DNA of 13,489 nt from Sporomusa sp. (GTDB taxonomy: Bacteria > Bacillota_C > Negativicutes > Sporomusales > Sporomusaceae), in contig JAQSXM010000073.1 in NCBI GenBank assembly GCA_029256645.1, forward strand, positions 1 through 13,489, given 5' to 3'. How positions within the stretch are numbered: the first letter of the stretch is position 1; every line of letters starts with the position of its first letter. Of this stretch, positions 7,166-13,489 are shown one piece after another. Position numbers and translations under genes: made by a program. The notes below the pieces were generated by a model. It did not search any database. It was not told the DNA's origin and saw only the letters and a program-made list of their open reading frames with translations.

Positions 7166-8578
7166 TCAGCCTCTTTTAACTAAGGAACCTAACATGGTTT
7201 TACCGCTAGCTATCACCATATCCCCAAAACTCTTGTTCTTTGCGCAGATTACGTCCAAGGCAGCAAGCAATTTATCAAGCTGCTCATAAGATACAGTCAG
7301 CGGCGGTTCTAATCGAATAACATTAGGGTTATTCAAAGTATAGGCTGTAACTATCCGGTGATTATTCAACAGTTCTCCTGCTACCATCGCTCCCAGATAT
7401 TCACTGGCTAACTTTTCCATTGCCCCTCCGGTCAGCCTGTTAAGAATCCCCTTTTCCGGCTGGGCAAACTCCAATCCGATTATAAGCCCTTTCCCACGGA
7501 CCTCTTTTAAAAATGGGTATTTTTTCTGTAATTGCTGCAATCTCTGCATGAGATATTCACCTTTTTCTGCTGCCTGCCGCGATAGATCCTCCCGGAAAAG
7601 GATCTCCAAAGTCGCAATCCCTGCCGCGGCCGCCCGGGTATTACCGCCGAAGGTAGAGGTATGTAGTGTAGCTTTTTCCGTGCTGCCGTAGGCCGTCTTC
7701 CAGATCTTTTCGGTAGTAATATAGGCTGCCACTGGCATTACGCCGCCACCGAAAGATTTGGACAGGCACAGGATATCGGGAACAATCCCGTCCAGTTCAC
7801 AGGCAAACATTTTCCCGGTACGCCCGAATCCAGTCTGGATTTCATCAACAATAAGCAAGGTATTATACTTTGTACAAATATCCCTGACCTCTTTTAAATA
7901 TCCCGCCGGTGGGACAATAATCCCGCCTTCTCCCTGAATAGGCTCTACGATAAACGCCGCTACATCCTTCTGAGATAAAGCGCGCTCCAGGGCTTGTACA
8001 TCGCCAAAAGGAATAAACTCGATTCCCGGCAGCAACGGGGCAAACGGCTTTCTATATTTCTCCCGCCCTGTGACTGACAGGGCTCCGAAGGATTTACCAT
8101 GAAAAGAACCCTCGCAGGAAATAAATTTCATTTTCCCGGTAGCGGCCCGGGCCAGTTTTAATGCCCCTTCCACAGCCTCCGCACCACTGTTGCCGAAAAA
8201 TGAGTATTGCAGTTCTCCCGGGGTGAATAAGGCTAAATTCCGGGCTAATGCCCCTGCTAAAGGATTGGGGGCGGCTTGAATCAGATTCGGTAATTCCTGC
8301 ACCGACTCAACTGCTGCAATTAGCTCAGGGTGGTTATGTCCCAGGTTCAAGGCTCCATAGCCGCCTAAGAAATCTAAGTATTCATTATCTTCCCTATCCC
8401 AAATCGACGTCCCCTTCGCCCTTACAAAACTCTTATCAAAGTTTAAAAGCCCCATGAGATTTACTAAATCCGGATTTATAAACTTCCGGTGATTTTCCCG
8501 ATTTTCTTCCCGGGATAACGCCATAGCTTCCCTAAGCTCCAAAAATTCAGGCATTACGTCTTTTATACGTCTTTCCAT
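7166..8578 (-). CDS. patA: Class III aminotransferase, putrescine aminotransferase type
   Basis: A 470-residue pyridoxal-phosphate enzyme of aminotransferase class III. The block IVEPIQGEGGIIVPPAGYL (about 210-228), VDEIQTGFGRTGKMFACE (244-261) and CLSKSFGGGVMP (271-282) closely follows E. coli putrescine aminotransferase (YgjG/PatA). K274 is the expected Schiff-base lysine, D245 contacts the cofactor ring nitrogen, and NSGAEA and SFHGKS bind the phosphate side. The predicted reaction is putrescine plus 2-oxoglutarate to 4-aminobutanal plus glutamate; cadaverine or another diamine is possible, and ornithine-type activity cannot be excluded. The ATG at 8578 is chosen for GGAGGG 9 nt upstream; the frame is open further up to 8641 but that part runs into the promoter. 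It is a single-gene unit with two operator-like palindromes at its promoter. Confidence 0.85.
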   Translation of the reverse strand: MERRIKDVMPEFLELREAMALSREENRENHRKFINPDLVNLMGLLNFDKSFVRAKGTSIWDREDNEYLDFLGGYGALNLGHNHPELIAAVESVQELPNLIQAAPNPLAGALARNLALFTPGELQYSFFGNSGAEAVEGALKLARAATGKMKFISCEGSFHGKSFGALSVTGREKYRKPFAPLLPGIEFIPFGDVQALERALSQKDVAAFIVEPIQGEGGIIVPPAGYLKEVRDICTKYNTLLIVDEIQTGFGRTGKMFACELDGIVPDILCLSKSFGGGVMPVAAYITTEKIWKTAYGSTEKATLHTSTFGGNTRAAAAGIATLEILFREDLSRQAAEKGEYLMQRLQQLQKKYPFLKEVRGKGLIIGLEFAQPEKGILNRLTGGAMEKLASEYLGAMVAGELLNNHRIVTAYTLNNPNVIRLEPPLTVSYEQLDKLLAALDVICAKNKSFGDMVIASGKTMLGSLVKRG

Positions 8579-8613
8579 TTTTGCATTCCCTCCATGTCCG
8601 GAACTATATTCCA

Positions 8614-8627
8614 AATTGTGCACAATT
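8614..8627. promoter_or_regulatory. Operator-like palindrome AATTGTGCACAATT
   Basis: A perfect 14-bp palindrome lying directly downstream of the aminotransferase -10, around its predicted start point. It shares the pattern AATTGT-NN-ACAATT with the copy at 8648-8661, 34 bp away centre to centre. Confidence 0.7.
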
Positions 8628-8656
8628 ATTATGAAATACATTCCTTAAATTGTAAA
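8628..8656 (-). promoter_or_regulatory. patA: Promoter of the aminotransferase gene
   Basis: On the minus strand TTTACA (8656-8651) and CATAAT (8633-8628) are 17 bases apart. The -35 lies inside one palindrome and the start point inside the other. Confidence 0.65.
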
Positions 8657-8661
8657 CAATT
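8648..8661. promoter_or_regulatory. Operator-like palindrome AATTGTAAACAATT
   Basis: Second copy of AATTGT-NN-ACAATT, with perfect 6-base arms, overlapping the -35 of the aminotransferase promoter. The remaining bases between here and 8783 hold no gene that I can support. Confidence 0.65.
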
Positions 8662-8783
8662 ACCGCTAAGTCGCCCTTATGTAATTATAATACTCTATAA
8701 ACAGATAATTGGTAAAGTCTTAAAAGACTATGTTCAAAAGGAGCAGACTGTAAACAGCAGCTACGGCAAAGTCAACGAAAACT

Positions 8784-8817
8784 AAAAGCTGACCCCTGTT
8801 ATATACAGATGCCAGCT
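8784..8817 (-). terminator. Hairpin terminator of ndk
   Basis: AGCTG (8787-8791) pairs with CAGCT (8813-8817), and CTGT (8796-8799) with ACAG (8805-8808), with an internal mismatch. On the minus strand the stem is followed by TTTTAGTTTT. It lies about 60 bases past the ndk stop. Confidence 0.65.
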
Positions 8818-8877
8818 CATTTCCTAACTTTTTTTCATGTCTACGCAAATTGGCTTTAGCCTATATCTTGTTACCTA

Positions 8878-9303
8878 TCATTCATAGATTTCCTCTTCGG
8901 TAAAGTAAATCGCAATTTCCCTTTTAGCACTGGCAACACTATCTGAACCATGCACAATATTATTATCCATAGTCGTTGCATAATCGCCCCGTATTGTACC
9001 AGGCAGAGCCTCGGCCGGATTCGTAGACCCCATCATTTTGCGCACGATACTGACCGCATGCGGTCCGGTAACTACCATTGCTACAACCGGTCCTGAAGTA
9101 ATAAATTCGATCAAAGCCGGGTAAAAAGGCTTATTCTGATGCTCCTCATAATGCTTGGCAGCGACATCCCGGGACAACCGAACTAACTTGAGCGCAGATA
9201 TTCCAAATCCACGCCGCTCAAAGCGGCTAATGATCTCACCAGACAGGTTCCTTTTAACCGCATCCGGTTTCAATAAAACAAGCGTACTTTCTATGGTATT
9301 CAT
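8878..9303 (-). CDS. ndk: Nucleoside diphosphate kinase
   Basis: A 141-residue cytoplasmic enzyme that moves the gamma phosphate of ATP to other nucleoside diphosphates through a phosphohistidine. The N-terminal strand [36 protein letters not shown] with the catalytic H118, and the length are all standard for the family. The ATG at 9303 has GGAGGT 9 nt upstream; the in-frame extension upstream is not family-like. The stretch [14 protein letters not shown] has PHA where most relatives have an E/K-N-A, a minor change. It follows an 87-residue hypothetical gene by 44 bases and shares its transcript. Confidence 0.97.
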   Translation of the reverse strand: MNTIESTLVLLKPDAVKRNLSGEIISRFERRGFGISALKLVRLSRDVAAKHYEEHQNKPFYPALIEFITSGPVVAMVVTGPHAVSIVRKMMGSTNPAEALPGTIRGDYATTMDNNIVHGSDSVASAKREIAIYFTEEEIYE

Positions 9304-9347
9304 ATATACATTACCTCCGGAATCTCCAAGCGTTAATCGAAACAATC

Positions 9348-9611
9348 CTATAATTTCCGCATAGTGGGTACTTGGTGGTCAGACAGTAAGCAGATTTCTT
9401 TCGCTATTGCAGCCATCTTCTTAATAATCTGAACGATTTCGTGCTGCTCTTTTCCAGAATCGTTCATTGTCCTACAGGCCTTTTGGAAACTTTCCGCAAT
9501 TAGTTGTAAGTCAGTATCTATGTTATTTGCGACTTCAGGGCGTGTGTCATTTTTCCCACCGCTCCTGGAGGAACGGCACTCTTGTTGGGTGCCTGACGCA
9601 TCTTTTTGCAT
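9348..9611 (-). CDS. Small hypothetical protein upstream of ndk
   Basis: An 87-residue protein that I do not recognise. The ATG at 9611 is preferred over one at 9629, because GAGGTGA lies 5 nt before it and within the longer version. The first 35 residues are polar and low in hydrophobic residues ([16 protein letters not shown]). The rest, [20 protein letters not shown] and [20 protein letters not shown], is strongly amphipathic helix, possibly a helical pair or coiled coil. The second half resembles the short helical segments of chemoreceptor-like proteins, but too weakly to name. No signal peptide or membrane segment. It is the first gene of the ndk operon. Confidence 0.6.
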   Translation of the reverse strand: MQKDASGTQQECRSSRSGGKNDTRPEVANNIDTDLQLIAESFQKACRTMNDSGKEQHEIVQIIKKMAAIAKEICLLSDHQVPTMRKL

Positions 9612-9681
9612 TTCATTCACCTCGATCATATATGTTCAAATATTAAAAATCATTAGCTCTGCATTAAGGGCAGTTTGAGGA

Positions 9682-9717
9682 CTAGAATAAACGAACAATA
9701 TTATCATTACTATTCAT
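9682..9717 (-). other. Possible 11-codon leader ORF
   Basis: On the minus strand AGAGGAAG lies 6 nt before an ATG that opens MNSNDNIVRLF and then a TAG stop. It sits in the leader of the ndk operon, after the candidate -10. Nothing about its residues suggests classical attenuation, and it may be chance. Confidence 0.25.
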
Positions 9718-9756
9718 GCAAAACTTCCTCTTTAATCGTACAATAGTAGTATTAAC

Positions 9757-9825
9757 ATTTTAACGTATTTTCCATTAAATTCACATAAAATTCATAACTT
9801 CACACATTACAAAAACATTACAAAA
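9757..9825 (-). promoter_or_regulatory. Pho-box-like 11-bp direct repeats and -10 upstream of the ndk operon
   Basis: On the minus strand two perfect tandem copies of an 11-base unit (complement of ACATTACAAAA, at 9804-9814 and 9815-9825) are followed by degenerate units ending in TTTAATG (9779-9773). Read as TTGTAAT-4-TTGTAAT, this is close to the E. coli Pho box CTGTCAT-4-CTGTCAT. TAAAAT (9762-9757) lies 10 bases beyond, as in Pho-type promoters where the activator replaces the -35. The same arrangement is seen before the fhs operon. Confidence 0.55.
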
Positions 9826-9889
9826 CAGGATCGTCCATGAGATCATAGATTTCATCGGCAGTAAAATGAAGAGGAAAGCCACTGGGCAT
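9818..9889 (-). other. Possible 23-codon ORF after fhs, overlapping the terminator
   Basis: The minus strand reads ATG at 9889 to TAA at 9818. It starts MPSGFPLHFTADEIYDL and ends MDDPVL, with an in-frame TGA just upstream. The protein-like stretch HFTADEIYDLMDD recalls the ndk end [10 protein letters not shown], so it may be a remnant of duplicated coding sequence. No good ribosome binding site. Confidence 0.25.
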
Positions 9890-9916
9890 ATGCGCTCACG
9901 GCTTTCCTCTTTTTTA
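9871..9916. terminator. Terminator after fhs, strongest on the plus strand
   Basis: GAGGAAAGCC (9871-9880) and GGCTTTCCTC (9900-9909) make a perfect 10-bp stem with a 19-base loop. TTTTTT follows on the plus strand (from 9910). On the minus strand, the direction of fhs, the tract is the weaker TTCATTTTAC. It lies 27 bases past the fhs stop. Confidence 0.75.
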
Positions 9917-9936
9917 TAGCGATATGATACACCCGG

Positions 9937-11550
9937 CTAAAACAAACCAACAATCTTCCCATTATTGTCAATATCCATTTTAACTGCGGAGGGTTCCTTA
10001 GGCAAACCTGGCATAGTCATAATCTCGCCGGTAATGGCCACCAGGAAACCTGCGCCGGCCGCCACCCTTATTTCACGAACAGTAACTGTAAACCCGGTTG
10101 GACGCCCGATCTTAGTCAGATCATCACTCAGAGAATATTGGGTCTTGGCCATACAAATGGGCGTCTTATCAAAACCCATGGTCGTCAGTTCCTGGATAGT
10201 TTTTTCGGCTGCACTCGTGTAGTTTACGCCGTCGGCACCGTATATTTTGGTGGCAATAGCCGCGATTTTGTCTTTTATCGGTGCCTTTTCGTCATAAGCG
10301 AAGGTAAAGTTGTTAGGTTTCTCACAAGCAGCCAGCACCTTTTCCGCTAACACCTGCCCACCTAGACTACCTTTAGCCCATACTTCAGATAGTGCTACTT
10401 CCGCGCCCATTGCATTACATTTTTCTTCTACAAAGCTCAACTCCTGGGCAGTATCTGTTGGGAAAGCGTTGATGGCTACTACAGCTGGCAAGCCAAATTG
10501 CTGAATGTTTTCAATATGCTTGGTAAGGTTGGCAAGACCTTTTTCCAATGCCGCCATATTCTCGCCAGCCAACTGGGTCTTGGGGACACCACCATGCATC
10601 TTGAGTGCCCGTACGGTAGCCACAATAACTACCGCACTGGGTTGAAACCCAGCAAAACGGCACTTGATATCAATGAATTTCTCCGCACCCAGGTCGGCGC
10701 CGAAACCGGCCTCGGTAACACAGTAATCAGCCAGCTTGAGGGCATATTTAGTGGCAGATACACTATTGCAGCCATGCGCAATATTGGCGAACGGGCCGCC
10801 ATGGACGAAAGCAGGTGTATTTTCCAATGTCTGTACAAGATTAGGTTTAATAGCATCTTTAAAGAGTAGGGTTAAGGCACCGGTAACTTTCAGATCATTA
10901 GGAGTAACTGGTTTCCCCTCATGCGTATAAGCAATAATAATCCGACCAATGCGTTCTTTCATATCATCCAGGTCTTTAGCCAAACAAAGAATGGCCATCA
11001 TTTCAGAGGCGACAGTTATATCAAATCCGCTTTCCCGGGGCACGCCATTGGCTTTGCCGCCAAGTCCACAAACGATAAACCGCAGTGCGCGTTCATTAAG
11101 GTCAAGTACGCGGCGCCAGGTAATACGACGGGGATCTATGCCGAGGGCATTGCCATGATGGAGGTGATTGTCAATAATTGCAGCCAAAAGATTATGAGCA
11201 GTAGTGATTGCGTGGAAATCGCCGGTAAAGTGAACCTTAACACCAAAACAGGGCCCCAAAGAGGGTTCACGCAGGGCAATTACTACCTTCTTCCCTTTTC
11301 TCCGCAGAGAGTCGCCAAGCCCAACGGTAGTTGTTGTTTTACCCTCACCGGCGGGAGTCGGATTAATAGCTGAGACCAGAATTAGTTTGCCGTTAGGTCT
11401 GTCTTTAATCCGCTCCCAGGTTTTAAGAGAAACTTTAGCCTTGTAATTTCCATAAAGCTCTAATTCTTCGCCAGGAATTTCTAATTCTTTAGCCACTTCT
11501 ACAATAGCATTCATTTTTGCTTCTTGGGCAATTTCAACATCACTTTTCAC
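9937..11550 (-). CDS. fhs: Formate-tetrahydrofolate ligase lacking the glycine-rich signature segment
   Basis: A 537-residue protein that otherwise matches formate-tetrahydrofolate ligase, which makes 10-formyl-tetrahydrofolate from formate, ATP and tetrahydrofolate in the methyl branch of the Wood-Ljungdahl pathway. The P-loop [11 protein letters not shown] (64-74, K71), REPSLGP (94-100) and the second family signature [12 protein letters not shown] (310-321) are intact. The normal stretch GIKGGAAGGGY followed by AQVVPMEDINLHFTGD is cut short: the protein reads [13 protein letters not shown] (102-114), an in-frame loss of about 18 residues including most of the first signature, with the junction near 11233-11238. 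This accounts for its length against the usual 555-560. Start is GTG at 11550 with AAGGGGG 7 nt upstream. It follows the 57-residue CxxC gene by 39 bases. Family assignment is certain; activity is in doubt. Confidence 0.93.
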   Translation of the reverse strand: MKSDVEIAQEAKMNAIVEVAKELEIPGEELELYGNYKAKVSLKTWERIKDRPNGKLILVSAINPTPAGEGKTTTTVGLGDSLRRKGKKVVIALREPSLGPCFGVKVHFTGDFHAITTAHNLLAAIIDNHLHHGNALGIDPRRITWRRVLDLNERALRFIVCGLGGKANGVPRESGFDITVASEMMAILCLAKDLDDMKERIGRIIIAYTHEGKPVTPNDLKVTGALTLLFKDAIKPNLVQTLENTPAFVHGGPFANIAHGCNSVSATKYALKLADYCVTEAGFGADLGAEKFIDIKCRFAGFQPSAVVIVATVRALKMHGGVPKTQLAGENMAALEKGLANLTKHIENIQQFGLPAVVAINAFPTDTAQELSFVEEKCNAMGAEVALSEVWAKGSLGGQVLAEKVLAACEKPNNFTFAYDEKAPIKDKIAAIATKIYGADGVNYTSAAEKTIQELTTMGFDKTPICMAKTQYSLSDDLTKIGRPTGFTVTVREIRVAAGAGFLVAITGEIMTMPGLPKEPSAVKMDIDNNGKIVGLF

Positions 11551-11589
11551 GAATAGTCCCCCTTAGTATGCGCTATTAATTTTTACCGG

Positions 11590-11763
11590 TTAATTCTGGG
11601 ATTCCGAGGCCTGGGCCAACTCTGTATTTGAGCCGTGAATTCCGCAGATCGGGCATATCCAGGTTTGCACTTTCAGCAGCACTTCCTTATCTTCAAAACT
11701 ATACTTGACCATACTATATTTTGAGGTCATCTCATCATGCTCACACCACAAAGACAGGTTCAT
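11590..11763 (-). CDS. 57-residue CxxC (zinc-ribbon-like) protein upstream of fhs
   Basis: A short gene with a very strong start: AAAGGAGG lies 8 nt before the ATG. The product begins MNLSLWCEHDEMTSKYSMVK, has a central charged, amphipathic part (YSFEDKEVLLKVQ) and then WICPICGIHGSN. C7-x-H9 near the start, C37-x-x-C40 and H43 could bind one zinc or iron, as in small zinc ribbons. The pattern is not that of rubredoxin, which needs two CxxC knuckles. I do not recognise a family. It is the first gene of the fhs transcript and shares its Pho-box-like promoter, so a role near fhs expression or one-carbon metabolism is possible but unproven. Confidence 0.7.
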   Translation of the reverse strand: MNLSLWCEHDEMTSKYSMVKYSFEDKEVLLKVQTWICPICGIHGSNTELAQASESQN

Positions 11764-11804
11764 AATTGGGGCCTCCTTTTATTATGTTATACTTAAAGTA
11801 CTTT

Positions 11805-11836
11805 GCAAAAGCTCACTTCTTTCATTGAGCTTTTGC
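11805..11836 (-). other. Hairpin in the leader of the CxxC-fhs transcript
   Basis: GCAAAAGCTCA (11805-11815) and TGAGCTTTTGC (11826-11836) form a perfect 11-bp stem with a 10-base loop. No T-run follows on the minus strand. It sits at about the predicted 5' end of the transcript, so it could stabilise the message or take part in control. Confidence 0.55.
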
Positions 11837-11849
11837 TGCTTATTTATAT

Positions 11850-11908
11850 ATTATCGCACTAATCATTAAATTCGCATAAAACAAACAACTTTTACATTAC
11901 AAAAACAT
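11850..11908 (-). promoter_or_regulatory. Pho-box-like repeats and -10 upstream of the CxxC-fhs operon
   Basis: The minus strand from 11908 to 11864 aligns over about 45 bases, with one gap, to the repeat block before the ndk operon: both contain ATGTTTTTGTAATGT, then AAGTT, then TTTATG and GAATTTAATG. GATAAT (11855-11850) follows 8 bases later as -10. There is no separate -35, as expected for an activator-dependent promoter. Confidence 0.55.
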
Positions 11909-11941
11909 AAAAAAGAACAACACCCTTCACAGGTGTTGTTC
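11907..11941 (-). terminator. Terminator overlapping the end of the response regulator gene
   Basis: GAACAACACC (11915-11924) and GGTGTTGTTC (11932-11941) form a perfect 10-bp stem, followed on the minus strand by CTTTTTTAT-type T-rich sequence. The 5' arm codes for the last residues before the TGA stop at 11927-11929. Confidence 0.8.
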
Positions 11942-12640
11942 GGTGCCGGTATTAGAAATCATATAGCCTACCCCAGGGTAGGTCACAATAAAGCCACCGT
12001 CGAGGTCCGCATTCTTGATCTTCTGACGTATCCGGGCTATAGCTACTCGCAGATATTCTACATCATCGCGGTATTCGCTGCCCCACACATCAGTAAGCAG
12101 TTGTTCATGAGTCAATACTTTGCCCGCATTAGCCATTAACAACGAGAATAAATTATACTCTGTTTCCGTAAGCCGCAGTTCATTATCTCCGACCCAGGCT
12201 CGTCGCTGAGCCAAATTAACAGTAACCTCCCCGTTCTTTATCTCGCTAGTCATATAGTTATTGACCACCCTGCTGTCAGAACGCCGCAGAACCGCCTTAA
12301 CTCTGGCGAAAAGCTCGTCTAGAGAGAATGGTTTTGTCAGATAATCATCAGCCCCCATGTTAAGCCCCTGCACTTTATCGTTTGCATTACCCCGTGCAGT
12401 CAGGATAATCACCGGTACATTGGAAAATGTTCGCAGCCGTTTCAGCAAGGCAAGGCCATCCAGCCCGGGCATCATGAGATCCAGCAAAATGAGTTCCGGG
12501 TCCAGTAAATCAAACTTCGCCAGTGCGTCTGCACCATTCTGGAATATATGCGGTTCATAGCCCAGTGACTTGAGGTTAGCTGAAATAAAGCGCAATATTT
12601 TTGGCTCATCATCAATAATAAATACTCTACACTTTTTCAT
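11927..12640 (-). CDS. OmpR/PhoB-family response regulator
   Basis: A 237-residue two-component DNA-binding regulator. The receiver domain (1-118) has the acidic pair D10/D11, the phosphoacceptor D54 in LILLDLMMPG, T81 and K103 in LTKPFS. A winged helix follows (about 135-230) with LRLTETEYNLFSLLMANAGKVLT and the recognition region VEYLRVAIARIRQKI, then GVGYMI. The C-terminal part is most like KdpE among well-known members, but the target cannot be named. The ATG at 12640 fits MKKCRVFIIDDEP; an upstream extension is not family-like. It overlaps the kinase stop by 14 bases, implying translational coupling. The repeats upstream of the fhs and ndk operons have the 11-bp spacing used by this family, so they are plausible targets. 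Confidence 0.93.
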   Translation of the reverse strand: MKKCRVFIIDDEPKILRFISANLKSLGYEPHIFQNGADALAKFDLLDPELILLDLMMPGLDGLALLKRLRTFSNVPVIILTARGNANDKVQGLNMGADDYLTKPFSLDELFARVKAVLRRSDSRVVNNYMTSEIKNGEVTVNLAQRRAWVGDNELRLTETEYNLFSLLMANAGKVLTHEQLLTDVWGSEYRDDVEYLRVAIARIRQKIKNADLDGGFIVTYPGVGYMISNTGTEQHL

Positions 12641-13489
12641 ATTTATCACCAGCACTCCTGTATTTCGGTATGGAAACAGTAAAGACACTACCGGTGCCCT
12701 CACAGCTTTTAACCCTGATATTGCCGCTATGGGCATCAATAATCCCTTTGCAAATAGCCAGGCCTAAACCGGTACCGCCGCTAGGACGTTCGCGGCCGGT
12801 ATCAACACAATAAAAACGATCAAATATTTTTACAAAGTGTTTCTCATTAATACCAATCCCATTGTCAGCTACGCTGATATGAATATACTTTTCGTCACAA
12901 TCGGCAGAAATCTTAATTTCCGGATTACGCTCATTATAACGGATAGCATTGGTAAGAAGATTTGACAAAACCTGCCCCAGACGAACCCGGTCACCGTACA
13001 TCATCGGCAAGCATTCGCCTACTGTTGATTCAATCTTCGCACCACTGGCAAAGTGTTTTGGCAGCTTTCGGACTGCATTATCAACAACAGTGCTTGGCCG
13101 TACCGGTTCCCGGTCCAAACTAATAGCTTTGGCATCAATTCTGGAAATATCCAGCCAGTCGTTAACAAGCTCCTGGATACGATCAATGTCCTCATGAATT
13201 CCGGTCAGCATTTCCCGTTTGAAATCTTCATCCCAGTAAGCATCTACCCGCAGCAAGGTTTCAACACTGCCTTTTATACTTGTAATCGGTGTTTTGAATT
13301 CATGTGAAACCATGGAGAGTAAGTCACTCTTAAGCTTATCAACTTCGTGTTCCTTGGTAATATCCCGCCAGACAAATCCTTTGCCAATGATATGGTGTTC
13401 ATCACTGGTAACAGGAAAAGCTGACAGCATTATGTGCTGCTGGGTATCCCCATAGTTAATTTTAAACCGATAGATACCATTTCCTTGTA
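12627..13489 (-). CDS. PAS-containing sensor histidine kinase, C-terminal part (runs off the window)
   Basis: The reverse strand is open from the window edge to TAG at 12627, giving about 286 residues of the C-terminal part of a sensor kinase. The first residues, YRFKINYGDTQQHIML to WRDITKEHE, look like the end of a PAS domain. The HisKA dimerisation domain follows with the phosphoacceptor His in SMVSHEFKTPITSIKG. The ATPase domain has the N box LGQVLSNLLTNAIRYN, the G1 box VADNGIGI, FDRFYCVD, the G2 box GGTGLGLAI and GTGSVFTVSIP. Part of the layout is PhoR/ResE-like, but no membrane segment is visible in the part present and the signal is unknown. The internal ATG at 13430 is not the real start, since the PAS homology continues upstream. 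It partners the downstream response regulator. Confidence 0.93.
   Translation of the reverse strand, partial: QGNGIYRFKINYGDTQQHIMLSAFPVTSDEHHIIGKGFVWRDITKEHEVDKLKSDLLSMVSHEFKTPITSIKGSVETLLRVDAYWDEDFKREMLTGIHEDIDRIQELVNDWLDISRIDAKAISLDREPVRPSTVVDNAVRKLPKHFASGAKIESTVGECLPMMYGDRVRLGQVLSNLLTNAIRYNERNPEIKISADCDEKYIHISVADNGIGINEKHFVKIFDRFYCVDTGRERPSGGTGLGLAICKGIIDAHSGNIRVKSCEGTGSVFTVSIPKYRSAGDKYEKV

Noticed and set aside
8594..8785. Plus-strand frame of 63 codons in the gap between aminotransferase and ndk.
   Set aside because: It runs through the aminotransferase promoter and palindromes, and has no ribosome binding site.
10498..10869. Open frame of 123 codons on the plus strand opposite fhs, with several others in the same region.
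   Set aside because: They lie antisense to a highly conserved gene, lack ribosome binding sites and have no recognisable protein features.
11590..11763. Considered whether the CxxC protein is a rubredoxin.
   Set aside because: Only one CxxC knuckle is present, and the CPLCG-type pairs needed for rubredoxin are missing.
12640..13489. Considered naming the two-component pair phoB/phoR because of the Pho-box-like repeats.
   Set aside because: The regulator's C-terminus is as close to KdpE as to PhoB, no pst or phoU genes are in view, and 11-bp repeats are common to many OmpR-family targets.

Overview
The window looks like chromosomal DNA of an anaerobic, outer-membrane-bearing Firmicute (Negativicutes, most likely a Sporomusaceae-type acetogen). 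The main evidence is a porin with an N-terminal S-layer homology (SLH) domain and a C-terminal aromatic residue, an arrangement typical of Negativicutes outer membranes. It is found with formate-tetrahydrofolate ligase, a URO-D-type methyltransferase-like protein and strong AGGAGG ribosome binding sites. This placement is an inference from gene content; no rRNA or tRNA is present.

Left part (1-3605, all minus strand). A URO-D family protein, an SLH porin and a truncated MFS transporter lie in one direction. This resembles uptake plus corrinoid-type methyl-transfer modules, but no corrinoid protein is visible. A 370-base gap upstream of the URO-D gene holds a candidate promoter, repeated GTTAGG half-sites and the terminator of the next gene.

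Middle part A (3606-5180). A small secreted SLAP-like protein (minus) is divergent from a protein that joins an N-terminal ribbon-helix-helix (RHH)-like segment to TPR repeats (plus). Both promoters carry TTGTAWTACAA-type palindromes directly at the -10/start region, so the RHH-TPR protein probably represses itself and the secreted protein. This is the best candidate for an undescribed regulatory unit.

Middle part B (5181-8877). A plus-strand metal-handling membrane protein (HMA domain, DsbD/TauE-like membrane domain, two cupredoxin-like domains) converges on a minus-strand putrescine-type aminotransferase across a shared hairpin terminator. The aminotransferase promoter is bracketed by two AATTGTNNACAATT palindromes.

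Right part (8878-13489, all minus). In transcription order there is a truncated PAS-containing histidine kinase and its OmpR-family response regulator, then a 57-residue CxxC protein followed by formate-tetrahydrofolate ligase (fhs), then an 87-residue hypothetical protein followed by nucleoside diphosphate kinase (ndk). The last two operons are preceded by similar 11-bp-periodic direct repeats like Pho boxes (7-4-7 pattern), which suggests control by an OmpR/PhoB-type regulator, perhaps the one encoded next door. The fhs product lacks, in frame, about 18 residues containing the glycine-rich family signature, which raises doubt about normal catalysis.
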